Origin: an uncultured Tateyamaria sp.
Lineage (GTDB): Bacteria > Pseudomonadota > Alphaproteobacteria > Rhodobacterales > Rhodobacteraceae
Direction of reading: 5' to 3'
Length of the DNA: 64,000 nt
Assembly: GCF_947503415.1 (NCBI RefSeq)
Contig: NZ_CANNDS010000005.1
Span: 247,165-311,164 of the forward strand
Made by a program: the position numbers and the translations under genes. The notes below the pieces were generated by a model. It was not told the origin of the DNA, did no database searches, and was given only the letters and a program-made list of their open reading frames with translations. The stretch's first letter is position 1; every line of letters begins with the position of its first letter. Shown one piece after another: positions 42,133-50,522 of the stretch.

Positions 42133-42986
42133 TCTGCCATCCTGCGGCGGGTAATTTCTACGCGCCGTAGGATAGCGTCACACAAACGTTGCGGTGGGCA
42201 GGCAAGCAGGGTTTCGGTGACCGCCTCACCATCCGTTGGCCGGAGCCTACGCCCCTGTTCAGCCACGCGCCCTGCAGACGCCTCAATTAGTGTTGCCGCC
42301 TTGACTTGCACGTTTCTCGACCATGCGAAATCTGCGTAAAGGCCAGCATCCCAAAGCACAAAAACGTCTTCCTCGGCCGCATACCCAGCAAGAAGGACAA
42401 TGCGTCCGTCTGTCTGATCGAAGTTCGCACGTTCACCGCGCTTCTGACCAGGTATGATCAACTGCACTTTGTGCTCACCAAGGGGCCTACCACCTGGGGG
42501 CCTTGTTACGTTGAAGAGATAGACTCTGATACGTGATGGCATTGGTGTAGAAAGGTCAACTTCGAGTGGTTTGCGCTCAATCTCTGAGTTAGATTGCGCT
42601 TTTTCACCGAGCGCCTTCAAGAAACGCCTATGGAGTTCTGGTTGCGATACTCTGGTCGTCAGCGGCGCCACCGATTGGCCGGTCTGCGCCGGTTCGCCTT
42701 GGTCTTTGTCCTGGACCGGTTCACGAGGTTTTACCGTCTTCTTTTTGTTGAGGTTCTGGGTTATCGCGGCAACCAGATCCTTCGGATCTTGGCCGGCGGC
42801 TACACCAGAAATCCATTGCTCGAAATGATCTCGTGTCAAACGCCATTCTGAGCGTAACATGAACCCGGGCAGTTCCCCCTCCTCCAGCATTGCGAGGACA
42901 GTACCTTCGTCAAATTTGAGCCGTTTTGCCACGTCTCCAATCGTTAGAATGTCGTCCAAACTCCGACCTCTCGCAAAGGGAATCAC
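42129..42986 (-). CDS. HTH plus sensor-like domain protein
   Basis: A 285-residue protein. Residues ~12-65 are an excisionase-like HTH (LTIGDVAKRLKFDEGTVLAM). After a charged linker, residues ~150-280 form a domain with RVYLFNVTRPPGGRP, EHKVQLIIPGQ, LLAGY, DVFVLWDAGLY and SRNVQVK. The 355-aa protein at 36398 has a recognisably similar domain. The pattern is like those associated with restriction proteins, and it may read modified DNA, but I cannot name the family. It lies 59 bp after the methyltransferase and overlaps the helicase start. Confidence 0.75.
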   Translation of the reverse strand: MIPFARGRSLDDILTIGDVAKRLKFDEGTVLAMLEEGELPGFMLRSEWRLTRDHFEQWISGVAAGQDPKDLVAAITQNLNKKKTVKPREPVQDKDQGEPAQTGQSVAPLTTRVSQPELHRRFLKALGEKAQSNSEIERKPLEVDLSTPMPSRIRVYLFNVTRPPGGRPLGEHKVQLIIPGQKRGERANFDQTDGRIVLLAGYAAEEDVFVLWDAGLYADFAWSRNVQVKAATLIEASAGRVAEQGRRLRPTDGEAVTETLLACPPQRLCDAILRRVEITRRRMAE

Positions 42987-43045
42987 AACTGCAGACGATG
43001 CAGCTTTATAAGCTGACCCTCAGCTTTTGATTGCAGGGAGTCAAC

Positions 43046-46000
43046 CTAAGTCTGTGAAAAGGCTTGGCGGACCTGCTGAAAATCTGGAAATTCTGTGCGG
43101 CCTTCAGACATTAATCGGCGCATGATTTCGGCATGGATACCTTGAACGCCTCGGTCGGATATACCTGGGATTGATGTGGCATCCTCAACTAGCGCGTCTA
43201 TGTCCATCACTTGGTTTTTGTTGGTTCGCTTAACGGCACCGTCCAATGGTTTACGTAGGTTCATTACTACGTCAAAATGGGCTACATTCTCCGAGCCACC
43301 TCGCCCTTTATACCCTTTGTGGCTTTGCTGTTTCCGATCCAGAGAGGCCGCTTCATGAAAAACGAAACCAGCGGCCGCTGCTGCTTCGCTTAATGCACGC
43401 CAAACCTCGCTGTCTGTGTTGTGGAAAACGATGGTAGCCCATCCGCCGGGCTTTAAGACCCGCGCTATTTCCGCAAGCGAGGCCTCCATAAGGGCGGAGT
43501 AGTCTGCAAGCGTTTTTCCTCCATCTGCCGGTTGTAGAGACCGATTCACCACCGCTTCAAGACTTGGATCCGTAACGCGGCCGAGCCAGGACTCCCAAAT
43601 CAAATTGCAGTCAGCATAAAAAATGTTTGATCCGAAAGGAGGGTCAGTGAAGACGTAATCGATGCTGCCTTCCGGTATTCCTGACAGATCGGCAGCACTT
43701 TGGGTCATAACATGAGGGGGCTCGATTTCTGCAGGTTGGAATGCGCGGTAATAAGACTTCAATTGTCGAATCTTGTTGCGCATGACTTGCAGCACATTTG
43801 CTTCGGCAGAGAGTTGCGGAACATACAAAGTGCCCGTCAGAGGACGATGTCCGCCGCGCGCATTGAACCGCCGCATTTTTGTTCCGTGCCAAGCTGTATT
43901 GGTGAACGCAAACGCCAGACAGGCACGAAGGCGGTGATTGGGCTCTTTCTGGATCGCTTTCCATAGGATCGCTAAAGCAAGCCTATTTCGGTCCGTGTAC
44001 ATGTCGCGAACGCTCCGGATGCCTTGAAGGTGCAAGGCGCATCTTCGGTGCATCTCTCTATCGGCTTCCAATGCGACATCGGGAAAGGGTGCTTGGCAGT
44101 CTTCAGCTGAAAACTTCTGCGCGTCGGCGAAGTCTTGTTCGGTTGCAGGGCGCTCGCCCTTAGAACCATCCTGACGAGTGAACGCAACAACAGCCGGTTC
44201 GTTGCCCACTGTGTCAAATTTCCGCCTATCTGCACTGAATGAACAGGACGGACACACGGTTCCTCGGCTGATGCGCCCCGAGCATTGATCAACTGTGTCC
44301 CACAATAAAAAATCCTTGCGACACTGAGGGCATCGGTGACGTGTACTCCAAAGCGTCCAACGGATTTCTGCCGGCTCTCCGTGATCATCGATTGTCGCGT
44401 AGTATCGGGCCATATATTCCTCAACATCGCCCGCCATCCGGTCAAAAGCGACCTGTAGATCGTCTTCTTTACATGCCCGAGTGTGGTTCCAGGCCAAGTG
44501 TACTGCCGCTGGAGAAAGGTCATTCAGGATCGCGCGCCTGCCGCACAATGCGGCAGAAACACCAGTCATACCGGAACCGCAAAACGGATCCAGAACAACA
44601 GCACCAGGCTTTGTAAAGTGCTCGATAAAGGGAGAAATCGCTTCTGGAGGAACCTTGGTATGATAGCTGTGCGCATTGTAGAAAGCTGTATTACGGGTCC
44701 CAGATATCATTCGTTCTTTTGGTGGAAACTTGGGTGCAGCCTTGTTGTCAGTTGTCGGAAGCGGTTGCGATGAAAGATATCCTTCTACGAAGTCCTGCAT
44801 CTCTGCAACGTCGTCATGCGGCTCTAGCTCTCTACGGCGCTTCTCAACGCTGGCAATGGTAATGCCGGTTGCTGCCAGTTCTTCTTTCAGAACGTCTCTC
44901 AGGACCGCAGTGTATACGTGATCGGGATCACTGAGCCCTTCAGATAATGCGCTCAATATTGACGCATCTATGAATGCCTGAGGAGCTGCTTCACGTTTGC
45001 GGGGCGACCGAGATCGATGTGACAACGTTAGCATAAGATCAAGTCGCGTCACACGTTCTTGCTTTAACTGCCCCTTCACGCCTTTGATCGATGGTTGTCC
45101 TTTGTTCAGCACATGTACGCTCTCGGTTTCCAAGCCAGCATCAGATAGGGCATCTTGAACTTCGCTCCATACGCGATCGTTGGTGTTGGAGAATGCGAGA
45201 ACTCCCTTGCCGCCAGATCGCATGATGCGCGCCGACTCCGTAAACGCTTGCGTCATCAGATCGCCATAAAGCTCAAGGTCCTTCCCACCCGCTTCCCGCC
45301 GACGGCGCTGGTTTACCACGATCTCGTTGGTTTGGTCGGTTTGACCTCCAATCCAGGCATCCCAGAGCAAAGAGCTGTCTGCATAAAAGATATTTGATCC
45401 AAACGGTGGGTCCATGAAGACCAGATCGACTGCGCTGTCTGGAATACAGGCTAGGTCCGTAGCAGAGCTTTGGAAAACTTGTGCTTCTGAATTAATCCCT
45501 ACTCGGGATTTGTAAAAACGTAATACATCTGCTGCTTTTCGCTTGAAAAGGCTCCATACATTCCATTCGTAGCGCAGCGACGAAATGTACATCGTCCCTG
45601 TCATGACATTGGTTGGACGTTTCGCATTCCACTGATACCGTTTCGAAGCGCGATTCACACATGCTGTGAACGCGAACAGCAACGCTTCGCGAACACGGCT
45701 CTCCGAAACCTTAACAATCGCATGCCGAAGGGCCGCTAGCGCATGCAGGTTGCGCTTCGTATAAAAGCTGGCGGCATCTGTAACTCCCATTGCCGAATGC
45801 GCAGATCGCCACATCTCGCGGTCAGCGGCAAACGGGTTTGATGGGATCCAGTAAGGAATACTCGTTCCTTCAATTTCATCTATCAACGTCAGCTCGGCCG
45901 GTGTCGGTAGGTGGGCATGTATTCTTCGGCCAGGTTGAGAAACATGGGTGCGGACCGGCACTTCATCGATCCAAGCGAGTCCATTTTTTTCCAGTTTTGC

Positions 46001-46831
46001 GCTGCACTTCGGGCAAGTTAGCTCCTTGCTCATGCCTTCCTGAGATGCATCCCAATAGCTAAAAGGCGACGAGCAAGAACTGCATGCAAATACATCGCTC
46101 CAGACGGTATACTCAATCCGCTCACCCTGACTACTGATTGGTACATATAGCCAATCCATGGTCGCCTTGGCTTCCTTCTCAACCATAAGAAGTGCTTCTT
46201 CGAAACGCTTTGGGTCACATGGTGATGTGTAATTGCGCGCAATGTGAACAGCTGCAGGAGAAAGATCGGAAAGCAATGCATCACGCCCTGCGTCGAGGGC
46301 AGCGACACCTGTCATACCAGATCCGCAGAATGGATCACTGACTAAATCTCCAGGTCTGGTAAACGCTTCAATAAATGGGGCAATTGCTGAAGGCGGAACT
46401 TTCGTATGATAACTGTGGGCGCGATATGTCGTGCTCGATTTGCTTACCTGGATCAATGAGGGAACTGTCGCGGATATTTTGTTGCTGCGCCTACGATTTG
46501 GCTTAGACCGAGGCGCGCTCCCAGGCTTGGCGGGGTAGACGACGGCGTCGTGCTCTGACCACGTCCTTACGACCGCCGCCACGGCTGTTGCATCATCGTC
46601 AATCGCGATCTGCACATCTTTTGGCAACCTTCCGGCTTGCAAAAGCAATAGCTCGGCGGGTAATCCAAGGGCCTCGCTCAGCCGAACCACGTGTTCCTCA
46701 GTTGGGACTCTCTTCCCGCTTTCAACTAAACTAAGAAAGCTCTTATCGACCCCGATCTGTGCAGCCAACGCTGCTTGAGAAATCCCCATGGCTTCACGCC
46801 GTTTCTTGATGTGTAGGCCGGCTGAATTCAT
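43046..46831 (-). CDS. XRE-HTH fused to two tandem DNA methyltransferases
   Basis: A 1261-residue protein. Residues ~5-60 are an XRE/Cro-type HTH. Two full methyltransferase domains follow, with motif I DPFCGSGMTG at 166-175 and 748-757 and catalytic DPPF at 474-477 and 1063-1066; the order I - target region - IV is the alpha-like class, and DPPF suggests N6-adenine or N4-cytosine methylation. Each half has a zinc ribbon (Cys250/253/273/276; Cys834/837/860/863). Two linked domains may methylate the two strands of an asymmetric site, as in M.FokI. A palindrome lies upstream. Confidence 0.92.
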   Translation of the reverse strand: MNSAGLHIKKRREAMGISQAALAAQIGVDKSFLSLVESGKRVPTEEHVVRLSEALGLPAELLLLQAGRLPKDVQIAIDDDATAVAAVVRTWSEHDAVVYPAKPGSAPRSKPNRRRSNKISATVPSLIQVSKSSTTYRAHSYHTKVPPSAIAPFIEAFTRPGDLVSDPFCGSGMTGVAALDAGRDALLSDLSPAAVHIARNYTSPCDPKRFEEALLMVEKEAKATMDWLYVPISSQGERIEYTVWSDVFACSSCSSPFSYWDASQEGMSKELTCPKCSAKLEKNGLAWIDEVPVRTHVSQPGRRIHAHLPTPAELTLIDEIEGTSIPYWIPSNPFAADREMWRSAHSAMGVTDAASFYTKRNLHALAALRHAIVKVSESRVREALLFAFTACVNRASKRYQWNAKRPTNVMTGTMYISSLRYEWNVWSLFKRKAADVLRFYKSRVGINSEAQVFQSSATDLACIPDSAVDLVFMDPPFGSNIFYADSSLLWDAWIGGQTDQTNEIVVNQRRRREAGGKDLELYGDLMTQAFTESARIMRSGGKGVLAFSNTNDRVWSEVQDALSDAGLETESVHVLNKGQPSIKGVKGQLKQERVTRLDLMLTLSHRSRSPRKREAAPQAFIDASILSALSEGLSDPDHVYTAVLRDVLKEELAATGITIASVEKRRRELEPHDDVAEMQDFVEGYLSSQPLPTTDNKAAPKFPPKERMISGTRNTAFYNAHSYHTKVPPEAISPFIEHFTKPGAVVLDPFCGSGMTGVSAALCGRRAILNDLSPAAVHLAWNHTRACKEDDLQVAFDRMAGDVEEYMARYYATIDDHGEPAEIRWTLWSTRHRCPQCRKDFLLWDTVDQCSGRISRGTVCPSCSFSADRRKFDTVGNEPAVVAFTRQDGSKGERPATEQDFADAQKFSAEDCQAPFPDVALEADREMHRRCALHLQGIRSVRDMYTDRNRLALAILWKAIQKEPNHRLRACLAFAFTNTAWHGTKMRRFNARGGHRPLTGTLYVPQLSAEANVLQVMRNKIRQLKSYYRAFQPAEIEPPHVMTQSAADLSGIPEGSIDYVFTDPPFGSNIFYADCNLIWESWLGRVTDPSLEAVVNRSLQPADGGKTLADYSALMEASLAEIARVLKPGGWATIVFHNTDSEVWRALSEAAAAAGFVFHEAASLDRKQQSHKGYKGRGGSENVAHFDVVMNLRKPLDGAVKRTNKNQVMDIDALVEDATSIPGISDRGVQGIHAEIMRRLMSEGRTEFPDFQQVRQAFSQT

Positions 46832-47139
46832 CGAAGTCTCCCTTCAAAGGAGAATGATTGGGTTGACAAGGTTAGTCAACGCGCATTTTCAATTTTTCTT
46901 CCTTTGCTTTAGTAAATAACCAATGAATCAAGGAGGTTACAGAGGATCTATCTACAAGTTGCAAATTTTCTGCGTACGTTGGCATCGATTTTTGAAACCG
47001 CCGGTTGCTCTAACGCAAAAAAACGGTCCGCTTCGAACAAGCCTCCACTTATCCGGCATGCGCCTGCCAGCATCTGAGCACTCCGACATCATCTCCGACT
47101 GGCTTCATATGATTTCCCTTGAAAGACTTTTGTCGCATT
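46832..47139. other. gene-free stretch with methyltransferase promoter, 308 bp
   Basis: AT-rich relative to surroundings. It contains the operator-like palindrome at 46862-46880 and AAGGGAG before the methyltransferase ATG. A 104-codon + strand frame from 46923 is a shadow crossing into the nuclease gene. Confidence 0.5.
46862..46880. promoter_or_regulatory. operator-like palindrome of the methyltransferase gene
   Basis: GTTGAC, 7 nt, GTCAAC: a perfect 6-bp palindrome 31 bp upstream of the start. On the - strand its left arm also supplies TTGACT as a -35-like element. It may bind the XRE HTH of the methyltransferase for autoregulation. Confidence 0.5.
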
Positions 47140-47679
47140 CTAGTAACCGACTACGATTAAGCCGTATGGCATCCGAAGCCTGCTGTGCGCATACAGCGAG
47201 TCTGCGACGGCACAGGTATTTTCGTAGTCTTTGCTGACTACGGTGCGACCGAGACTTTTCCTGCGATATCCGTTCGGAACAGCGAGGGCGAGATAGTCCA
47301 GATTTACCATCACAAGTGCTTGAATCAGGTCGCGATAAACCGCATTGCCCTGCCAAGCTCGCCCCGCCTCGATTTCTAGTCCACAGCGCCACACCGTGTG
47401 AAAGGCATCAACCTCGTATTGCAGACCTGGCACGCCATTCTCGCCGAAGAACACTGGCCGTTTGATCTTGTCCTGTGCCGCCTTGCCTTGCTCAACTTCG
47501 AAGCCAATCGCCTGCAAATCATTCCGCATCTCCGAGAGGACCGCGTCGCTGGTGAGCCCCTTTTTGCGCGCAAGGGTCGAGATAGACGCCTCATGATCGA
47601 TAAAGGCCTGTACCAAAGGCGATACGAACTCTGGGGGTGGATCGGTTCGCGGAAAAGTTGAATAGCGAATTGCAGACAT
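47140..47679 (-). CDS. predicted PD-(D/E)xK restriction-type nuclease
   Basis: A 179-residue protein. YEVDAFHTVWRCGLEIEAGRAWQGNAVY has the acidic and spaced glutamate pattern (VDA...EIEAGRA) seen in PD-(D/E)xK nucleases, and the conserved flanks FFGENGVPGL and RDLIQALVMV recur in proteins I recall as hypothetical in proteobacteria. The start at 47679 follows AAGGA, giving an N-terminus MSAIRYSTFPRT. The next gene upstream on the same strand is a PP2C phosphatase, so the two may be one unit. Confidence 0.7.
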   Translation of the reverse strand: MSAIRYSTFPRTDPPPEFVSPLVQAFIDHEASISTLARKKGLTSDAVLSEMRNDLQAIGFEVEQGKAAQDKIKRPVFFGENGVPGLQYEVDAFHTVWRCGLEIEAGRAWQGNAVYRDLIQALVMVNLDYLALAVPNGYRRKSLGRTVVSKDYENTCAVADSLYAHSRLRMPYGLIVVGY

Positions 47680-47814
47680 GAGGACATTCCTTGGAAGGGC
47701 AAATTGGTCAACTTGCAGTCTGATTGACCGCTGCATCTGAAGTTTGTTGCAGCTTGGTATGGCTTTTTCCGCGAGTGAGACAAGTTCCTGACTTGGCAAT
47801 CATGGCAGTTCACC

Positions 47815-48546
47815 TCAGGTAGAGATCACGACATATAAGTTGTCGGGTGTCGTGGTGGTAACGTGCGGTTTTCTGACTGCGTCGTTGATTGTGATTTTCA
47901 ATGCACTGCAATCGTCCAGATCGTCCCCCTCATAACAGCCCTCGTCCACCAAGAAGCAACGTTGTTCCTCTTGATTGAGCCCTGCCCAAAAACCATCGGT
48001 AGCAACAATCAGCGTCTCTCCCTGTTTCGCTGGTATTGTCGTGATCTCTGGGGTCATAAACTCGTTGGCTCGCAAGCTTCTTGTCAGTCTGTTCCTGATA
48101 TTCGAATGCACCAGTTTAGCAATTGAGAGATCACACGTTGCATTGGCCAAAGTATGTGGTTGCATCAGCCATTCTATTAGTCCTTCTGTATCGACGTTGC
48201 CAAACAGACAGTCGCCAGCATGGAAGATGATGGGTGCCTGATAGCGCGTGATGAGCATTATGAGATAACTCGCCGAAGCCTGTTGTAAGTTTGGCAATCG
48301 CGCATCGTGAATTATGTGCATTTGACCAATAATTTCGTCTGAGGACACTTGTCCTTCGGTTTGCACGAACCAATCGATCAAGTCTTTTGCGACTAGGCGT
48401 ACGAGTTCGCCACTTTTTGGTTTTCTAGAAGACCCATCTAAGACCACACATAAGGTTGCTTCCGACCGAAAGCCGACACCACAGTAATCCCAGTTGTCGT
48501 CTGTTCGCCTTCCACGCTTGCTCCGCCAGTGCAATTCAGCTGTCAT
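47815..48546 (-). CDS. PP2C-family Ser/Thr protein phosphatase
   Basis: A ~243-residue PP2C (PPM) phosphatase. Metal-binding motifs are in order: TDDNWDYCGVG, LCVVLDGSS, IFHAGDCLFG, LIVATDGFW and the final TPDNLYVVI. The start is one nucleotide after the nucleotidyltransferase stop (TGAAATG); ATG at 48561 is an alternative. PP2C enzymes occur in defence or signalling loci with partner kinases, but no kinase is visible here. Transcribed with the nuclease and nucleotidyltransferase genes on the - strand. Confidence 0.82.
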   Translation of the reverse strand: MTAELHWRSKRGRRTDDNWDYCGVGFRSEATLCVVLDGSSRKPKSGELVRLVAKDLIDWFVQTEGQVSSDEIIGQMHIIHDARLPNLQQASASYLIMLITRYQAPIIFHAGDCLFGNVDTEGLIEWLMQPHTLANATCDLSIAKLVHSNIRNRLTRSLRANEFMTPEITTIPAKQGETLIVATDGFWAGLNQEEQRCFLVDEGCYEGDDLDDCSALKITINDAVRKPHVTTTTPDNLYVVIST

Positions 48547-48547
48547 T

Positions 48548-49255
48548 TCAGGCACCGCCATCACTGGCTGCCAAAGACGCAAATCGATCCCGCACAAGAT
48601 CGACTCGACCGTCAGGTCCTCTGATGTTGCCCGCTACGAAAGTGTCAAAATCGTAGTGATTTCGGAGCGCACGCATTTGTTCTGCAATGAATTCACGGGT
48701 ATCTGATTCAGCGTCTCTTATCTCCTGGATCAACTCTCTACGCCCATCAACCATCAGTAAGATGTCCTCGACATCTCGGCTTGTAATGAGATCGTCATTC
48801 CCTCTGCCAAGAAACGCCTCAATCTTGGTCGCAATGAAGAGTTCGGGTTGCAGAAGCTTGATCTCCATTGCGTCGGTCAACGGATAAGTCACCGCCGTCT
48901 CGATGCCTCTCGCGTACCAACGGTTGCTAAATCCGAGTATTTTTTCATCGTCGGGCATAAAGTCGACTTTGAGCTCGCCTAATCGCATCCGACAAATGAC
49001 GTTGTCTTCATGAGATTCAGAAAATCCTTGTTGTCGCAGCCTCTTTTGTAGTTGAGCCCACTCGCCATAGCCTGCCAAGTCAACGATCAGATCGACGTCA
49101 TCAGTTGCTCGCACATCTTCAAGAGTGATGGCGTCTGTGATGAACAGCGCTGTCGTGCAACCTCCAACAAAGACAAACCGATCACGCAAGTCTGGTCCAA
49201 GCGCGTCCGCAACCGTCACAAGCATGTTTCGCAACTGGCCTTGGACGGTTGTCAT
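48548..49255 (-). CDS. nucleotidyltransferase (AbiEii-like) toxin candidate
   Basis: A 235-residue protein of the minimal nucleotidyltransferase fold: FVFVGGCTTALF followed by RATDDVDLIVDL with the GG and DVD residues that bind metal and nucleotide. This is the pattern of AbiEii/AbiGii-type toxins, which modify tRNA or other targets. It overlaps an upstream winged-helix-like gene by ATGA, the order expected of AbiEi antitoxin then AbiEii toxin. Identity of the substrate is unknown. Confidence 0.8.
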   Translation of the reverse strand: MTTVQGQLRNMLVTVADALGPDLRDRFVFVGGCTTALFITDAITLEDVRATDDVDLIVDLAGYGEWAQLQKRLRQQGFSESHEDNVICRMRLGELKVDFMPDDEKILGFSNRWYARGIETAVTYPLTDAMEIKLLQPELFIATKIEAFLGRGNDDLITSRDVEDILLMVDGRRELIQEIRDAESDTREFIAEQMRALRNHYDFDTFVAGNIRGPDGRVDLVRDRFASLAASDGGA

Positions 49256-49821
49256 CGCTTCAAGAGTCTTTCAGATAGTTGGTCCGCTGCAAGACTTGTT
49301 TCGCGCTGCTTGCCTAACCTGATTGCGTCGACGAGGGCGAGATATTCGTAGAGCCGCTCGTCACTCTGCACGGCTTCCGGTACTGACTTGAAGAGAGGTT
49401 CAATAGATTGGCCCATGTCTTCACCATGTGCATACGGCCATACATATTGGTAATCGCCGACTGACATTAGCAGGCTCTTGAGCATTGGAGCTGCAAAGGC
49501 GGTTGGTATTCCTCGTATCATTGCGCCGGGTTTTGCCGGGAACACGAACTTTAGCCCGTGAATGATAAAGCTACTGAGATCGCGGCGATTGGGTTTAGCC
49601 CTTCCGAGCTCACGATCTTTGATGGCAAGTCCAGAACCAATGCTTCGGTTGATCGATGCATTGACTTCTGATTTGCTGATCCCGAGCGATGCTGCTAATC
49701 CGCGCGCGGAGAAAGGCTCTTCGCGCGGTGACAACCAATCGTTATCTCCAGACCGAGCCATCTTTTCCTGCTCCTGAAGGCTGACAAGCTTGAGCAGCAC
49801 GACGATGTCCTGACTTTTCAT
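49252..49821 (-). CDS. winged-helix antitoxin/regulator candidate
   Basis: A 189-residue protein with an N-terminal winged-helix-like region (IVVLLKLVSLQEQEK; FSARGLAASLGISKSEVNASINR) and a C-terminal domain of unknown fold (FVFPAKPGAMIRGIPTAFAAP). The start at 49821 has GAGG upstream. It immediately precedes, with ATGA overlap, a nucleotidyltransferase, matching type IV toxin-antitoxin architecture. A TGTCC palindrome lies just upstream and probably binds it. Confidence 0.7.
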   Translation of the reverse strand: MKSQDIVVLLKLVSLQEQEKMARSGDNDWLSPREEPFSARGLAASLGISKSEVNASINRSIGSGLAIKDRELGRAKPNRRDLSSFIIHGLKFVFPAKPGAMIRGIPTAFAAPMLKSLLMSVGDYQYVWPYAHGEDMGQSIEPLFKSVPEAVQSDERLYEYLALVDAIRLGKQRETSLAADQLSERLLKR

Positions 49822-49835
49822 CTGATCCTCACCAT

Positions 49836-49863
49836 GTGTCCGCTGTCCGTGGACACAGGACAC
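49836..49863. promoter_or_regulatory. TGTCC-type operator before the wHTH/nucleotidyltransferase pair
   Basis: GTGTCC-GC-TGTCC, 2 nt, GGACA-CA-GGACAC: 11 of 13 positions pair across the centre. It ends 15 bp before the start and would overlap the promoter, so autorepression by the winged-helix protein is likely. Confidence 0.6.
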
Positions 49864-49886
49864 TCAATCATAAAGCAACCATACTG

Positions 49887-50522
49887 TCAAACATCGCCCA
49901 GCATTGATGCCGCACTTGAAACAAGCTCCAACTCCGGCAAGTCTCGCAATGTCTGCAGATCAAACGTCGCCAAAAACGTCTCCGTCGTGACAAAGGTATG
50001 CGGCGCGCCAGGTCGCGGCGCCCTCGGCCCACTCGCAATCAGATCTTTGTAGCGCAGCCGCGCCAGCAGATCGCGGCTGACTTCTTTGCCAAAGATGTCT
50101 TTCAGACCGGCCCGGTCAATCGGCTGGTGATAGGCGATGGCGCAGAGCACGCCCATCTCCATCTCGGTGAAACCCAGCGACTGCTCGCCGAGATCGGCCG
50201 CCGCTTTGATCGCCTCGGCGAACTGGGTCTTGGTGCGGAACATCCATCCGCCGGCGGTCTCCATTAATTCATACGGTCGCCCCACAAGCTCTGCCTGAAT
50301 ATCCGCAATCAGCATCTCAACCGAGGCCCCCTGCCCCACCACGCGCGCCAGGTCGTCACGACCAACCGGCGTGGCACTGGCAAACAGCACCGCCTCAATC
50401 CGGCCCATCCATTCCCGCCAACGCAGATCTTGCGGCAGGTCTGTAAGTTCCCGGTCAAACAGGCCTGCGCCTGTCGAGACTCGCCGCTTGCTCGCTGACT
50501 TTCGTTTAGCTGTCGCCGTCAT
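49887..50522 (-). CDS. scpB: ScpB-like SMC-associated protein
   Basis: A 211-residue protein with two winged-helix-like domains: RIEAVLFASATPVGRDDLARVV and EMGVLCAIAYHQPIDRAGLKDIF, as in ScpB, the kleisin-associated subunit of SMC condensin. Plasmid ScpB homologues occur without ScpA in alphaproteobacteria and their role is unclear. The start overlaps the DUF1403 stop by ATGA, so both are co-translated. Confidence 0.85.
   Translation of the reverse strand: MTATAKRKSASKRRVSTGAGLFDRELTDLPQDLRWREWMGRIEAVLFASATPVGRDDLARVVGQGASVEMLIADIQAELVGRPYELMETAGGWMFRTKTQFAEAIKAAADLGEQSLGFTEMEMGVLCAIAYHQPIDRAGLKDIFGKEVSRDLLARLRYKDLIASGPRAPRPGAPHTFVTTETFLATFDLQTLRDLPELELVSSAASMLGDV

Noticed and set aside
39970..46831. 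DISARM or BREX assignment
   Set aside because: No DUF1998 protein (DrmB) or PglZ/BrxC-type genes are present; only generic helicase, PLD and methyltransferase parts overlap.
46923..47237. 104-codon + strand ORF
   Set aside because: Overlaps the conserved end of the nuclease gene in antisense and has no protein-like pattern.
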